DNA of 64,000 nucleotides from Morinoia aosen (taxonomy: Eukaryota > Arthropoda > Malacostraca > Amphipoda > Talitridae). The stretch is from assembly GCA_030386875.1 (NCBI GenBank), contig CM059557.1:58792514-58856513 (forward strand), in the 5' to 3' direction. This document shows, piece by piece, positions 24,092 through 33,703 of this stretch. Positions within the stretch are counted from its first letter, which is position 1; each line of letters starts with the position of its first letter. Position numbers and translations under genes: made by a program. The notes below the pieces were generated by a model. The model had not been told where the DNA came from, searched no databases, and saw nothing but the letters and a program-made list of their open reading frames with translations.

Positions 24092-24102
24092 TTTAAAAAA
24101 TG
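24092..24102 (+). promoter_or_regulatory. TTTAAAAAATG start motif (first fibre-like gene)
   Basis: Exact 11-mer whose ATG (24,100) begins the first right-end coiled-coil gene. Confidence 0.5.
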
Positions 24103-25370
24103 TCTTGTGGAAATATTTATGCAGCAAAGTTGGTCTTTTTACCTTCCTGTAAAGAAAATCATGAACATGAAAATAGGGAAAATAATTCTGAAGGACTTTT
24201 ACAAAATGTAGAGTAAATAAAAAGTTTACTTGAAGATTGTAATATAGTCATTGAAAGACACAATTGAAGCTCCCAAAAATGAAAGAACTGAATTGGAATA
24301 AATTATAAACGAGTATGATGAGAAATATGTGACTCTGAAAACAGATTTACAACTTAAATTTTTTGATGTAGACTCAATCGTTAAATTCTTAGAGACGTTA
24401 ATTATGAGTTATCTGAAAAGTTCGGTGCTCTTGAACCAAAATCGTTTCAAATGATGATCGACTAGCAAGCATAGACTCAACATTGATGAAGAAAATCGAT
24501 GAAATTGATGCTAAATTTGAAAACATTGATTCAAACATAATCAACCTAACAGACGTAAAACTTCCAGAGATTGGGAATAAATTGAAGAGTCTAGAGTCAG
24601 GTATTGAAACTAGAATTGATGAAAAGCTGTTAGATAAAGAGTCAGCATTAACCGATCAGATTAAAGGAGTTGAAGCTAAATTTGAGGTTGTGGAGTCTAA
24701 GTTAACCAATTTGATTGATGTTAAAATTCCTGAGATTCAAGAAAATTTCAAGAATCAAGAGCCAGTTATAGAAAATCAAATGGATGAAAAACTGAAGACT
24801 TTAGAAACTAAAATTAATGATCAAATTGATTCAAAGAACAAATTAATAAGTAATAAAATTGGTGAACAAGAAATTAGTATAATTATTGTTGTGAACGAAA
24901 AAGAAATGAGCTTGCAGACATCACTTAATGATCAAATTGAAGAAAGGCTGAAAAATTTAGAATCAACACTGAACAATATTTTTGAAGAAAAAAGTAAAAG
25001 CTTAGAGGCACGACTAACTGAATTAAGTGATAGGAACCTGTTTGTTATGGAAAGAACTGTAGCCTTAGCACCCTCGTTTGTAGAAGTTGACAATAAGCTG
25101 AAAAATTTAGAGTCAACCAAAACCTCATCCAGCGAAGAAAAATTCAACGATCTTAACAAAATTATAATGGAATTACGAGCAGAGTCAGTCCCATTAAGAA
25201 AAATAGAAGAAAAGCTAAGAACTTGAGTGATGTAGAAGGTCTCTTTTAGGAGTTTTCAAGGGACATTATTTCAAATCAGAATGAAATCAGTCAGTTCAAA
25301 TTAATGCGTCAGAATGAAACTGATAAAAAATGTGAAATTAAACCAGGAAGTGGAAAGTTTGAGTGACCGA
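24100..25370 (+). pseudogene. Long coiled-coil, fibre-like protein, disrupted
   Basis: The ATG at 24,100 opens 38 codons to TAA at about 24,214, followed by short frames with further stops up to about 24,460. A long open segment then runs from about 24,483 to 25,226. That segment is almost entirely heptad-like, with loosely repeated units (VESKLTNLIDVKIPEIQE; NDQIEERLKNLESTLNNIF), predicting a rod-shaped trimeric or dimeric coiled coil. After the TGA at 25,226 a neighbouring frame continues similar sequence to about 25,370. There is no enzymatic motif. The position at the right end after the protease suggests a vertex spike or fibre. That is inference. Confidence 0.6.
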
Positions 25371-25436
25371 GTAAAAAATTTGATATCCATGAGAGTTAGA
25401 GAAAATTTAGAGAATTGAAAATTCTATGTATAAAAA

Positions 25437-26055
25437 ATGATAGGCGTAAATATTATTGGACAACAAGGAAAAAAATCATTTTTATCTTCACAACCAGGAC
25501 CTCCTAGAATATGTTTTAAATATCTTGATGAAGATCAAAATTTCGATTTAAATAATAGAAGACTTGCAAATATTTCTTTTCCAATCGAAGAATTTGACGC
25601 TACGAATAAAAAAGATGTTGACGAAGTTTTGGAAAATTTGAGGCATCATCTCAGAAAATATATAGAGGTATGAGAAAATCTTATCAATGAAAATTATCAG
25701 TTCAGAAGTGATTCTATCCAAGCATCTATAGATGAGAATACTACAGGTTTTCAAGAAAAACTCAGTGAAATTATGACAAATCTCGATGAACAGAGTAGAA
25801 TATCTGAGGAAAAAAGAGGTTATTCGTACGGGTACTTAAGAACACACAGACTTTTTGAAAAATGAGATAAAGAGGTTAGAAGAAGAGGTAATAAAATGTA
25901 TGAAATTAGACTATGCAAATCTCGAGAGAGTATTCAATGACATGAGTTCATACATTGAAACTTTTAGAAATAATCTTCATAAACAGGATAGAGAAACAAT
26001 CATTAATACAAATGAAATAGAAAAATTGAAACTCATCGCAGAAATTGGAGGATGA
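25437..26055 (+). pseudogene. Second fibre-like gene with tail-fibre-style repeat, disrupted
   Basis: The ATG at 25,437 follows TATAAAAAATG. The first 78 codons to TGA at 25,671 contain a Gly/Pro-rich start (GQQGKKSFLSSQPGPP), then LNNRRLANISFPIEEFDATN followed by KKDVDEVLENL. This is the N-x-x-L-x-N-(V/I)-P-D-A-x-N-K-x-V-D pattern found in phage and viral fibre shafts. The same frame continues past the stop as coiled-coil sequence to about 25,860, and another frame carries coiled coil from 25,855 to 26,055. Likely a receptor-binding fibre remnant; the homologous family is not certain. Confidence 0.58.
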
Positions 26056-26196
26056 TAATGCTGATATTAAAAACAGATTAATATCGTTAGAGAATACTTT
26101 GAGACGAGAAACCGCTGAACCGTTGAACTAAAAAAAACATGGATTTCTAAAATGCTCCCGAACAGAGTAAAATTAATTTCATATGTTGAAATACAG

Positions 26197-26340
26197 GTAG
26201 ATTAAGAAAATTGAAATTTATATCTAAAAGATACTTGATCGCTTGTGTAAGTCGTTTCTGCTTATAAAAAAGTCAGAAGTTCGTCAAAGAATAAATCTTT
26301 TATGAAATTTTTTCCTAATTAATTTTTAACTTTAGGTAAT
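26197..26340 (-). repeat. Internal partial copy of the Polinton terminal repeat
   Basis: This stretch matches 27,106-27,250 in the same orientation, starting at GTAGATTA and covering the inner two-thirds of the right inverted repeat. It is more diverged from the left repeat than the terminal copy is. The outermost ~40 bases are missing. It lies about 0.9 kb inside the true end. Confidence 0.85.
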
Positions 26341-26445
26341 TGAAATATTTGACTCTCCCTCCATTTGCTTCGAGACATTCTCTCCAGTTGGTGCGGGAAT
26401 ACTATTTCAGGTCCTTGTAACCATGAAAAACCCAATCATTCATCT

Positions 26446-26525
26446 CCGGATTCGAACCTTCAGCTCACAACCATTTTCATAACGCTGGCCCGACACGTTA
26501 CCACTAGACCAGATAGATCTACCTT
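26446..26525 (-). mobile_element. tRNA-derived SINE head or tRNA pseudogene
   Basis: On the minus strand an A-box-like TGGTCTAGTGGTAACG is followed about 45 bases later by a perfect B box GGTTCGAATCC, the internal promoter of RNA polymerase III. The arms do not fold into a clean cloverleaf, so this is likely a SINE head or tRNA relic rather than a functional tRNA. Confidence 0.6.
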
Positions 26526-26701
26526 TCGAAGAGAATTTTAGGCTATTTAAACTTAGTTATTTTGAAAACGGGAGAAAAAAATGCTTCAATTTTACATATC
26601 AATCTTGTTAAGACTTTCTTTACTTGCATTCGGTAAAGAGAAAAAAGAGAAAATTTTTAATTTACGTATCAGCCCTACGTTTTGTCAACAAAACAATGTC
26701 A

Positions 26702-26785
26702 TATACAACGAGATTCGAACCAGTGACGTCCAGACCACAGCTGCCGGCGATGACGCCTTAGACCACTAGGCCACCACGATAGATG
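26702..26785 (-). mobile_element. Second tRNA-derived SINE head or tRNA pseudogene
   Basis: The minus strand reads GTGGTGGCCTAGTGGTCTAA (A box) and, about 45 bases on, GGTTCGAATCTC (B box). It resembles the preceding segment in design but differs in sequence, so it comes from another tRNA. No convincing acceptor stem is visible. Confidence 0.55.
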
Positions 26786-27123
26786 AAATATGCCAGAAGT
26801 TGTTGTGTATACTTTTTACATATCTCTTCATTATATAAATTATGTCGTTTAATATCTCTGTTCAGCATTCTATTTAGAATTTTAAATTCAATTTTGTTTG
26901 TTTTCCATAGACTTTTGTACGTAATAGTTCAGCCGTTATCATAAAGGATTGAAATTTGACAAGTCTACCACGAATTCACAGTTCATTTTCTATGTAAACC
27001 TTAGAAAAAATCGTTCATTGGGATACTGATTTTAATTTTGAACAATTTTTGTAAATAAGGAAAATAATAAAACGGAAATAGTTTTTACTGGTTAAACCCT
27101 TATGGGTAGATTAGGAAAATTGA

Positions 27124-27288
27124 AATTTATATCTAAAAGATACCTGGTCATTTGTGTAAGTCGTTTTGGCTTATGAAAAGTCAAAAATTCGTCAACGAAT
27201 AAATCTTCTATTAAGTTTTTTCTTTATTAATTTCAATTATAAGCTAATTGTGATGAATTGTTCTCTGATTGGTATTTCCTTTACTACT
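27124..27288 (-). repeat. Polinton right terminal inverted repeat
   Basis: Reverse complement of 11,951-12,115; ends ...CCTTTACTACT directly before TACATA. Confidence 0.93.
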
Positions 27289-27294
27289 TACATA
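27289..27294. repeat. Target-site duplication TACATA, right
   Basis: Identical to 11,945-11,950. Confidence 0.93.
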
Positions 27295-28838
27295 ATTTAT
27301 CATAATTAAGCGAGTTAATTTAGAATCATTTAGTGTATGCTTTTCACTTTCTTAATGAAAAAATGGGAAGATATTCTCATTTCTTTTCAAATTTAGAGAA
27401 AATATAAAATTGACCACTTGCTTGATATAAGGCCGCTTGTTTGTTAAGCAACGCAGAGTGGACATCTCTCATTGTAGGGATCTTAGAAGACAAGGACGTA
27501 CACTTGGACGAACGGTTAACTATTTGTTGACAGATTACCAGCAGGTATGCTCGTAAGTTCTCCATAAAGTATATAAATGCATAATGAGAGATATATTTTC
27601 GCATTTTAAGTCTGCCCTCAGGTTTTGAGCAAAACCTTACAGACGGGGAATAAATAAATGGGCGGAGCCAACTCTGAGCCAACTCTTTAACCGTAGAAAC
27701 AGTCTGGTTAACGGTTATAAGAGTTTTTAACTCAAAGCTGGACTGCTGGTGCCCGGTTGAAATTTGTGCGACCCGACTTCACCCGTGTGAAACGCGGAGA
27801 AATAGGCACATGGGTGCACCCCCGCCTGGGCCTGCTCCGCTCATGACTACAACCTGCAATAGTAAAATTATATGAGCATGCTGCAGAACACATTTAAGAG
27901 GTTTGTCACTCTGCAAGAAATGTTGGTTAAAAGTTTATTAACAAACTGTTCCACTGAGATTTAAAGAATAAAGAAGTGGAAATTTTGGAAGAGAATGAAC
28001 AAATTTGCTTATTATGGAGGCTTAAGTCAAAAGATTAAGTTTGAATGAATTAAGAGTGAACAGCCCCTACTTCATGACCGAAGTTCTACCTTGCCTCAAT
28101 CACCTTAACGAGTGCCTTTCGCTAAGGGCGACGTACCTAAGACAAAGCTGCGCACGAGAGCTGTGCTGTGGTGCGGAATTCTGCGATCTCCCGGCTCCGT
28201 TGAGTGGCTGAGACGGGAGATGGTTTACTCCATCAAGATGGCGAAGTTAGTTCACCAATGAAAGTGATGATGGCTAGGAATCACTATCACTCTAGACAGT
28301 GGTCTTGTGCAAAAAAAAGAATGTACAGATTAAGGAGCGAGTGGTCTGGGCATTGCCCTTCACGGTCGTTACAGCTTCTGTTGGTGCGGGACCACCGGTG
28401 CTTGAAGCAAGCAAATTCTTTGTCTTTTTCTTCAAGCTTGAAGAAAGAAGAGCAAAACCTAGGTTCGTAACCCGTTACGAAAGGCACACACAAGTTTCAG
28501 TAATTAAATTACTAACTAATTATTCATGAGCAAATTTGTGTGAGGACAGATTAAAAGATTGGGTGCATAGAAATTTGGGTGCATAGAAATGCATATAAAT
28601 TTTACGCAAAATTTCTGAACAATCCCCGAGAAGTATTTCACATAAAAATTATGTGAAATTTATTAGCAGAAACTATTTCGTAATGAGAAATAGTTTCTAA
28701 GAAATTTAACCTAAAATTTATCCCTAACTTAAATCTAGAATGTGCCTTTCAATTTTGAAAGGGCATCGGCAGCAGCCCTCCTGCGAGGAGGACGCATGTC
28801 TAAAGTTTGAGACCCGCTGAGCGGCTGCACATTCGAAT
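27295..28838. other. Non-coding interval, origin unclear
   Basis: Mixed composition, with GC-richer patches at 27,740-27,850, 28,080-28,260 and 28,745-28,850. Because a BEL/Pao pol relic on the minus strand ends at 28,839, part of this could be its 3' LTR, but no matching second LTR is visible. Short ORFs at 28,204-28,529 have no recognisable similarity. Confidence 0.4.
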
Positions 28839-29640
28839 CTAGGGGCTCTGAATCGAGGAGCGGTCTAAGCGTAGGAGTGGAATCAGCGTAAAAGAATGTC
28901 GCTTCACTAATTCACGATTTTCGCCTTTCATGACAATTGCTCCAGTGACCTCACCTAAGTCGTTTTCGGTCACACTTTTAACTATTGCCATAGGATAGTT
29001 CGCAGGCTTTGAATGCACCTCCTTCAACAGGACTACGTCACCAGGCGTTAGTCCCTGATGTTGAACGGCTTTATAGCGGTCTCTACGATCAGTAGCCTGA
29101 TCAATCAGCGTTTTTATAAATTCTGAATGATAAATGTTAATTAAATTAGCTTTTCTCAATTTGTTAAACGAGTCCCAGATATGAGTAGTTACGCTTCCAG
29201 GATGAAGCCACTCCTAGCTGGAAGTGAGATCGCACTGCAAATTTGGTATCAGGTTGAGAGATACTACATTATAGCCTTTGATCAACATTTCCGGAGTAAT
29301 AGGTTCGGGAAAGGCTTGCATTTCATCTCTGAGAGCCTTCTTAAATGCGACTGGCCTACTATTTAACAAGTGCACGGTTTGACAGATCAAAAACTCAAAG
29401 TCGTGCTAATTGAGAACGTTGGTTTTTATGGCACCGTAGATCAAGCGATCGAAAGCTTAACGCATATTTCTACCATAGACCCCAATTCACTGCGGCCTTT
29501 GTAGAATTGCTGAAATGTAACTTTCTTTATTCCATCCTCTTCCAGATAAGAACGCGTGTCTGGGTCTTTTAAAAAATCTGTGACAATATTAACCCCAGCA
29601 ACTAACTGAGAGCCTAGAAAATGACAAACTTAAAACGCGC
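28839..29640 (-). pseudogene. BEL/Pao retrotransposon pol 3' end, decayed
   Basis: Minus-strand reading recovers the integrase C-terminal region typical of BEL/Pao elements. In order: [71 protein letters not shown]; then an open 106-residue end (29,159-28,839) with LTPGDVVLLKE, the DUF5641-like C-terminal module. Stops occur near 29,215 and 29,440 and at least one frameshift near 29,400. No gag, protease or RT remains nearby, so this is a fragment. Confidence 0.82.
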
Positions 29641-29814
29641 AGAAATATAACCTAAATAAACATACATTGCAAAATCCTAGAACATAACCCCTCATTCAAG
29701 CACAAGTTGATCTGACAGCGCAGAGATGTCTTCGTCTGTACCCAATTTACTCTAAGAGAGTAGCCCAAGACAAACATACTTTTCTCATTTGCATTTCTCA
29801 TTCAACTACCCTTG
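29641..29814. other. Short spacer, nothing seen
   Basis: No frame or repeat can be supported. Confidence 0.5.
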
Positions 29815-30025
29815 ACAGAGTTAGACTATTAGCACGCCATGTATGGTTGATCTATTAGTACGCCTCGTATATTTTGTCTATTAATATGCCTCGCATGGTC
29901 TTTCTATTCGTACACTTCTGATATTTTGTCTATCAGTACACCTCGTATGGTTTGTCTATTATTATGCCTCGTATGGCTTATCTATTTGTACACCTCTGAT
30001 GGTTTGTCAATTAGTACTCCTCGTA
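29815..30025. repeat. Degenerate tandem repeat, unit about 28 bp
   Basis: Seven to eight imperfect units with core TCTATTAGTACGCCTCGTAT, each followed by GGTTTG-like sequence. Units vary at several positions, so the array is old. Confidence 0.85.
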
Positions 30026-32990
30026 AGGAACTTTTGTTTTGGGACGTCCTGTATTAAGAAACTTTTTAAAACCCAATATGTTGGCATGTATCTCATGTGG
30101 CAACTTGGAAAATAAACGTTTTTTTCTTTCTTTTTCGTTTCTTTTTTCTATTCATTTCACTGTCATAGCATTCTTGAATGACAGCATTTACTGTGCATGT
30201 TGTTTGAGTATTTCTTTTGAACGATGCGTTGGCCCAAAAATATCCTAACTCGTCCTACTGCACTGTTTTTGCAATTCTCCAACCTGGTTCTCACACATCG
30301 AGTAAAACTCGAACTGAGATTCAGAAGAGTTCATTTTCCTCTGACTTACGAGTAATACATAATTCAATAAGTATTTATAAAAAATTATACCTACCATTTG
30401 TGTTTTTTTGAAACACAAAATAAGAGGAATGGAGCATAGAATATATGTGTGACGAGAGGGAACTAAAACACGGAATTTTATTTCCTGGAAGCAACTCTGA
30501 GAGTCTGCATGAATCTTTGAGCTGAACAGCGAGAATTGTTGAGGCAGAAGTGATGAGAGTAAATAGGGTGAGTAACATGAAGAAAAGCGTGGGGTCTCCA
30601 GACGTCGTGTAAGTACTGCCATAGAAAAATCTAGTGAAATAAGTAGTGTTCATGTAAAAATGAAAGCAACATGAAAGTCTGACACTGCTGTTACCTACAA
30701 CGGAGGCATTGTTTATTAGTGGAAGGAACGATTTAATTAAAAACTATCACAAAAAAAGACGTGAAAACCGATCTCGGTGGAAGTTTTCGAAATATAAGAA
30801 CCACATTATTATGTTAAAAAGTATTTATGTTTTCAGGGATACTTACTTTTCCATTGGTCTAAGGAAACTAAATCATTTCCATTTTAAATTGACGTTGCTA
30901 AAGCCAAAATTTGTTTATCTAAAATTCAAATCATGTGTACTAAACTTCAAGTCAAAGTTAGTGGTTTAAAAATTAAAATTACTTCAAAAAAGAATATATT
31001 CGCTGAAAGTTTATATTCGCTGAAGGTAAAATTAAAAAAATGTTTTTGACATCGAAATTCGAAAGATGCAAAGAAAACAATACTGATGTTTTAAAAAAAT
31101 TCGCAAAAGTCAAAGACAAATCACTAAATTTCAAAGCAAAGATATTGAAGTTCTAATCTTAATTTCTGGCAATTCTTTGAAAGAATTTCTGAGAGGATAC
31201 AGTGACTTTATAAACAGTTCCATAAAAGATGTGAATATGAAGAGCAAGTAAGATATTTTCCAAGCATAATTGGAATAGTAGCAACAAAACGAAAAGCATA
31301 GATGATAATAATAAACAGCGCCTTACTTTCATATCTTGTTTAAGTCCTGAAATTCAGAGTCGTACGTGGACTATACTGTTTTATTTTATCTTTTTCATTT
31401 CAATCGTAATTTATCACTTCTATCTTCATTTTTTTGCATTTTATTATCTTGTTACGAGCATACAGAGATTTCTTTAAAATTCTATCATCGTATTTATAAT
31501 TTGCTTATTGTAGAAACTTTTTACAAAATCTTTTCCGTAACAATTTATACACATGAAAAATTATGTATTCCATAGACATGTATTCTTCTCGTAGTAAGTA
31601 ACTTTACTGCACTTACAAATGAACACTGAGGAATCCGATAGTCTCGAATGATCGTATCATTCTTTGAATACGGATTGTTTTGTGCAGTAGTATTAATTAT
31701 AACCAGATACACCATGTAAAGTTTAGGAATTTTCTGAAGCGTTCCCCAGATGTATTTTATCATGATGATGACTACTGCGTTCCTCAAAAAAAAGGTAATT
31801 TAGCGAATATATTTTCCATCCTCATCTCGATTTTACGCAACTTTTATGCATCCGTTTATAAAGTCACATTTTTAACGAATAATTTGAATTAACAAACAAC
31901 TATTTTAATGACCTCAGTTATTTTGTTTGGATAGTCAACGATTTTCATTCGAGTTCTTGTAATTTCAACTCGTATTTTACTAATTTGATTTACGCTGATG
32001 AAAATTTACGATCAATTTCAATAATTCAACGTAAGCTTTCGCACGTTTACTTTTACATCTGTAATTTATACTCGTCGTTTAGAAATTTCAGATCAGACGT
32101 TGGGGTGTTTAACGTACATGTACAATTGTGCATATGGATGAAACGTATGGAAATAAAGTTATTAATGAAGACAAAGTTCAATTCGAGGTCTTTTTTACTT
32201 AACTCCTGCCTAACTAAAAAATAAGAGAACACTTGTGCAAGTGAACGATGCAAACGTATTATTTGTTTTCTGTTCGGCTAGCAAAATTTCAGGCACAAAA
32301 TCTGAAAAGCTTTTTTTGTCCCTATTTTTGCATTAAATATTGAAATTCTAGCGAATTACAAATGATCGTCCGGAATGTAGCACACAAATTATTAATGCAC
32401 AGTGTATTACAATCTCGAGTGTCGTGTTGTCGTTTTTATTTTAGTTTTATTTTCATTTAGGAATTTTGTCCGCTGTTTTTGTCGGGTAAGCTGAGTGTCA
32501 GGCTATTGTCAGAGATGCCGACTAGTGCCTTGTAATTTCGCGGGAGGAAAAATAATTCTCTCGCAAATAATCGAACTGGCGTATCACAGATACTTGCGAA
32601 CCATAAATCCGTCTCAGATTTCAAAATTTCATCAGCTCGAATTTCATTTCGGCTCTAACTTTCGACGCCTGCATTACTAGCGTGAAAAGCTCGTAGCCTA
32701 TTCATCTCGACTCAAATTTCGAAAGCTTGAAAAACCAGCTCAAATCTTCAATCCTTGTAACCAGATCGGACTCCAAAAATTACCGAATAATATTCGCAAC
32801 TTGGAAACTGTTGAAAAGCCCTCGCCTTAATAAAATAAATACTCAGCAACTGACGTCTCTTATATCTCTGAAAAATCAGGAAGATTCTCCGGAAAAAAGC
32901 CTTGGAACTTACGGCCCTCAGAACCCTAAAAATAGGGAAACTATTATCGCTGGCTCCCTAGAAGGACCAGCCAAAAAAAAAAGAGATTAA
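30026..32990. other. Long AT-rich intergenic region
   Basis: No recognisable protein. One weak candidate exon on the minus strand is listed separately (30,390-30,590). Repeated short themes (TTCAATTTC, AAATTTCA) at 31,900-32,750 look like low-complexity sequence. Confidence 0.45.
30390..30590 (-). CDS. Candidate first exon with signal peptide, unrecognised
   Basis: The minus strand gives a hydrophobic leader (FFMLLTLFTLITSASTILA) followed by VQLKDSCRLSELLPGNKIPC and a possible donor GTAGGT near 30,392. A secreted protein starting here is possible, but no downstream exon is recognised. The frame is AT-rich, and chance hydrophobic leaders are common. Weak. Confidence 0.2.
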
Positions 32991-33130
32991 ATAATTTTAT
33001 AATCTATAACTGGCACTCAACGCGGATTCGCCAAAACAACTATCTAACTTTTGGCGCCCAAGAGGATACAGCCAAACAGAATATTTAACAATTTGGCGCC
33101 CGAACTAAGGGACTGCCATACGAGATATCT
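32990..33130 (+). repeat. Degenerate ~42-bp tandem units containing primer-binding-site-like sequence
   Basis: Three to four units with the pattern TGGC(G/A)C(C/T)C ... GCCAAA ... TATCTAAC: at 33,010, 33,052 and 33,096, plus a weaker one at 32,950. Two contain TGGCGCCC, the start of the tRNA-Lys-type primer-binding site used by many Gypsy-like elements (33,052 and 33,096). No LTR pair is visible around them, so this is probably a leader relic of a retroelement. Confidence 0.5.
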
Positions 33131-33342
33131 AACACTGAGCTAATGAATGATCGATGATTTACCGATCATGTGTCGAAAAACCCATAAAACTAACAAATGC
33201 ATATTTAACCAACTCAGCTGATGATTATCTTTAACAAAAAACAAAAATTTTATTAAAAAAGAGGAGACTGATATTTGTGCCACGTTTCGTTTGAATTCGG
33301 AACGAATCTCTCGCTAGTCGAGACGGTCGTTAGAGGAGAGGC

Positions 33343-33376
33343 TATATATTGCTGCGTGGTCCTCGTGAGGCAGTTG
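33343..33376 (+). promoter_or_regulatory. Arthropod core promoter (TATA box plus initiator)
   Basis: TATATAT at 33,343-33,349 is followed 23-29 bases later by GCAGTTGG at 33,370-33,377, which fits an insect initiator with +1 at A33,372. TATA-to-start spacing is canonical. It lies about 5 kb upstream of lectin copy B and could be that gene's promoter or a retroelement promoter. Confidence 0.5.
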
Positions 33377-33584
33377 GTACGACGTTGGTTAAGGGCCTGA
33401 TTATTACACTACTGACGTCGCCGTAGCTTTTCAGCTAGCAACGTGAGCTCATCTCACTCGACTTGGCGACACGGGATACTTACGCTGAGTAAGGCCAAGT
33501 TGACTTGAAAAAGCTTACGCTGCTAGCTGCACCGTTTCTATGACGTGAACTGCTTGATAATCTTCTTCCGCGTGCAGAAAGTGT

Positions 33585-33703
33585 ATGTGTTTTCTGAGTC
33601 TCCCTCTATCTGGAGCACTGTCAAAAAACGTTGTGTTTATCCTAATTCTATTTTCAGTAATTTGTCCATATATATACGGGTATTCAATTATCTTCATATC
33701 GTC
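33585..33703 (+). CDS. Candidate signal-peptide exon, possibly exon 1 of lectin copy B
   Basis: The ATG at 33,585 begins a 40-codon segment with a strong hydrophobic core (NVVFILILFSVICPYIYG), typical of a secretion signal. It lies about 215 bases after the predicted transcription start. One two-codon uORF (ATGACGTGA) precedes it near 33,540. Possible donors are GTGACT at 33,704 or GTAATT at 33,657. Lectins need a signal peptide and none is seen closer to 38,334, so this is a reasonable candidate first exon. The splice phase has not been confirmed. Confidence 0.35.

Larger units (their letters stand above)
26341..27105. other. Sequence between the two right-end repeat copies
   Basis: 765 bp with no Polinton gene. 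It holds two minus-strand tRNA-like segments (annotated separately) and AT-rich filler. It may be inserted SINE material or part of a duplication of the element end. Confidence 0.5.
11951..27288. mobile_element. Maverick/Polinton (adintovirus-like) element, complete but inactivated
   Basis: A 15.3-kb element bounded by inverted repeats starting AGTAGTAAAGGAAATACC and flanked by a 6-bp TACATA duplication. The gene set is diagnostic: protein-primed DNA polymerase B, retrovirus-like integrase with chromodomain, packaging ATPase, adenain-like cysteine protease, and minor and major capsid proteins. It also has a phospholipase A2-like gene, a zinc-ribbon membrane protein and two fibre-like genes. 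Organisation is divergent: a short left arm on minus (12,153-13,457) and a long plus-strand arm (13,555 to about 26,130). Nearly all long genes carry stops or frameshifts and the polymerase holds a nested insertion, so it cannot be autonomous now. Family features are established for Polintons and adintoviruses. The boundaries are read directly from the sequence. Confidence 0.95.

Noticed and set aside
26446..26785. Functional tRNA genes
   Set aside because: A and B boxes are present, but acceptor and anticodon stems do not pair convincingly.
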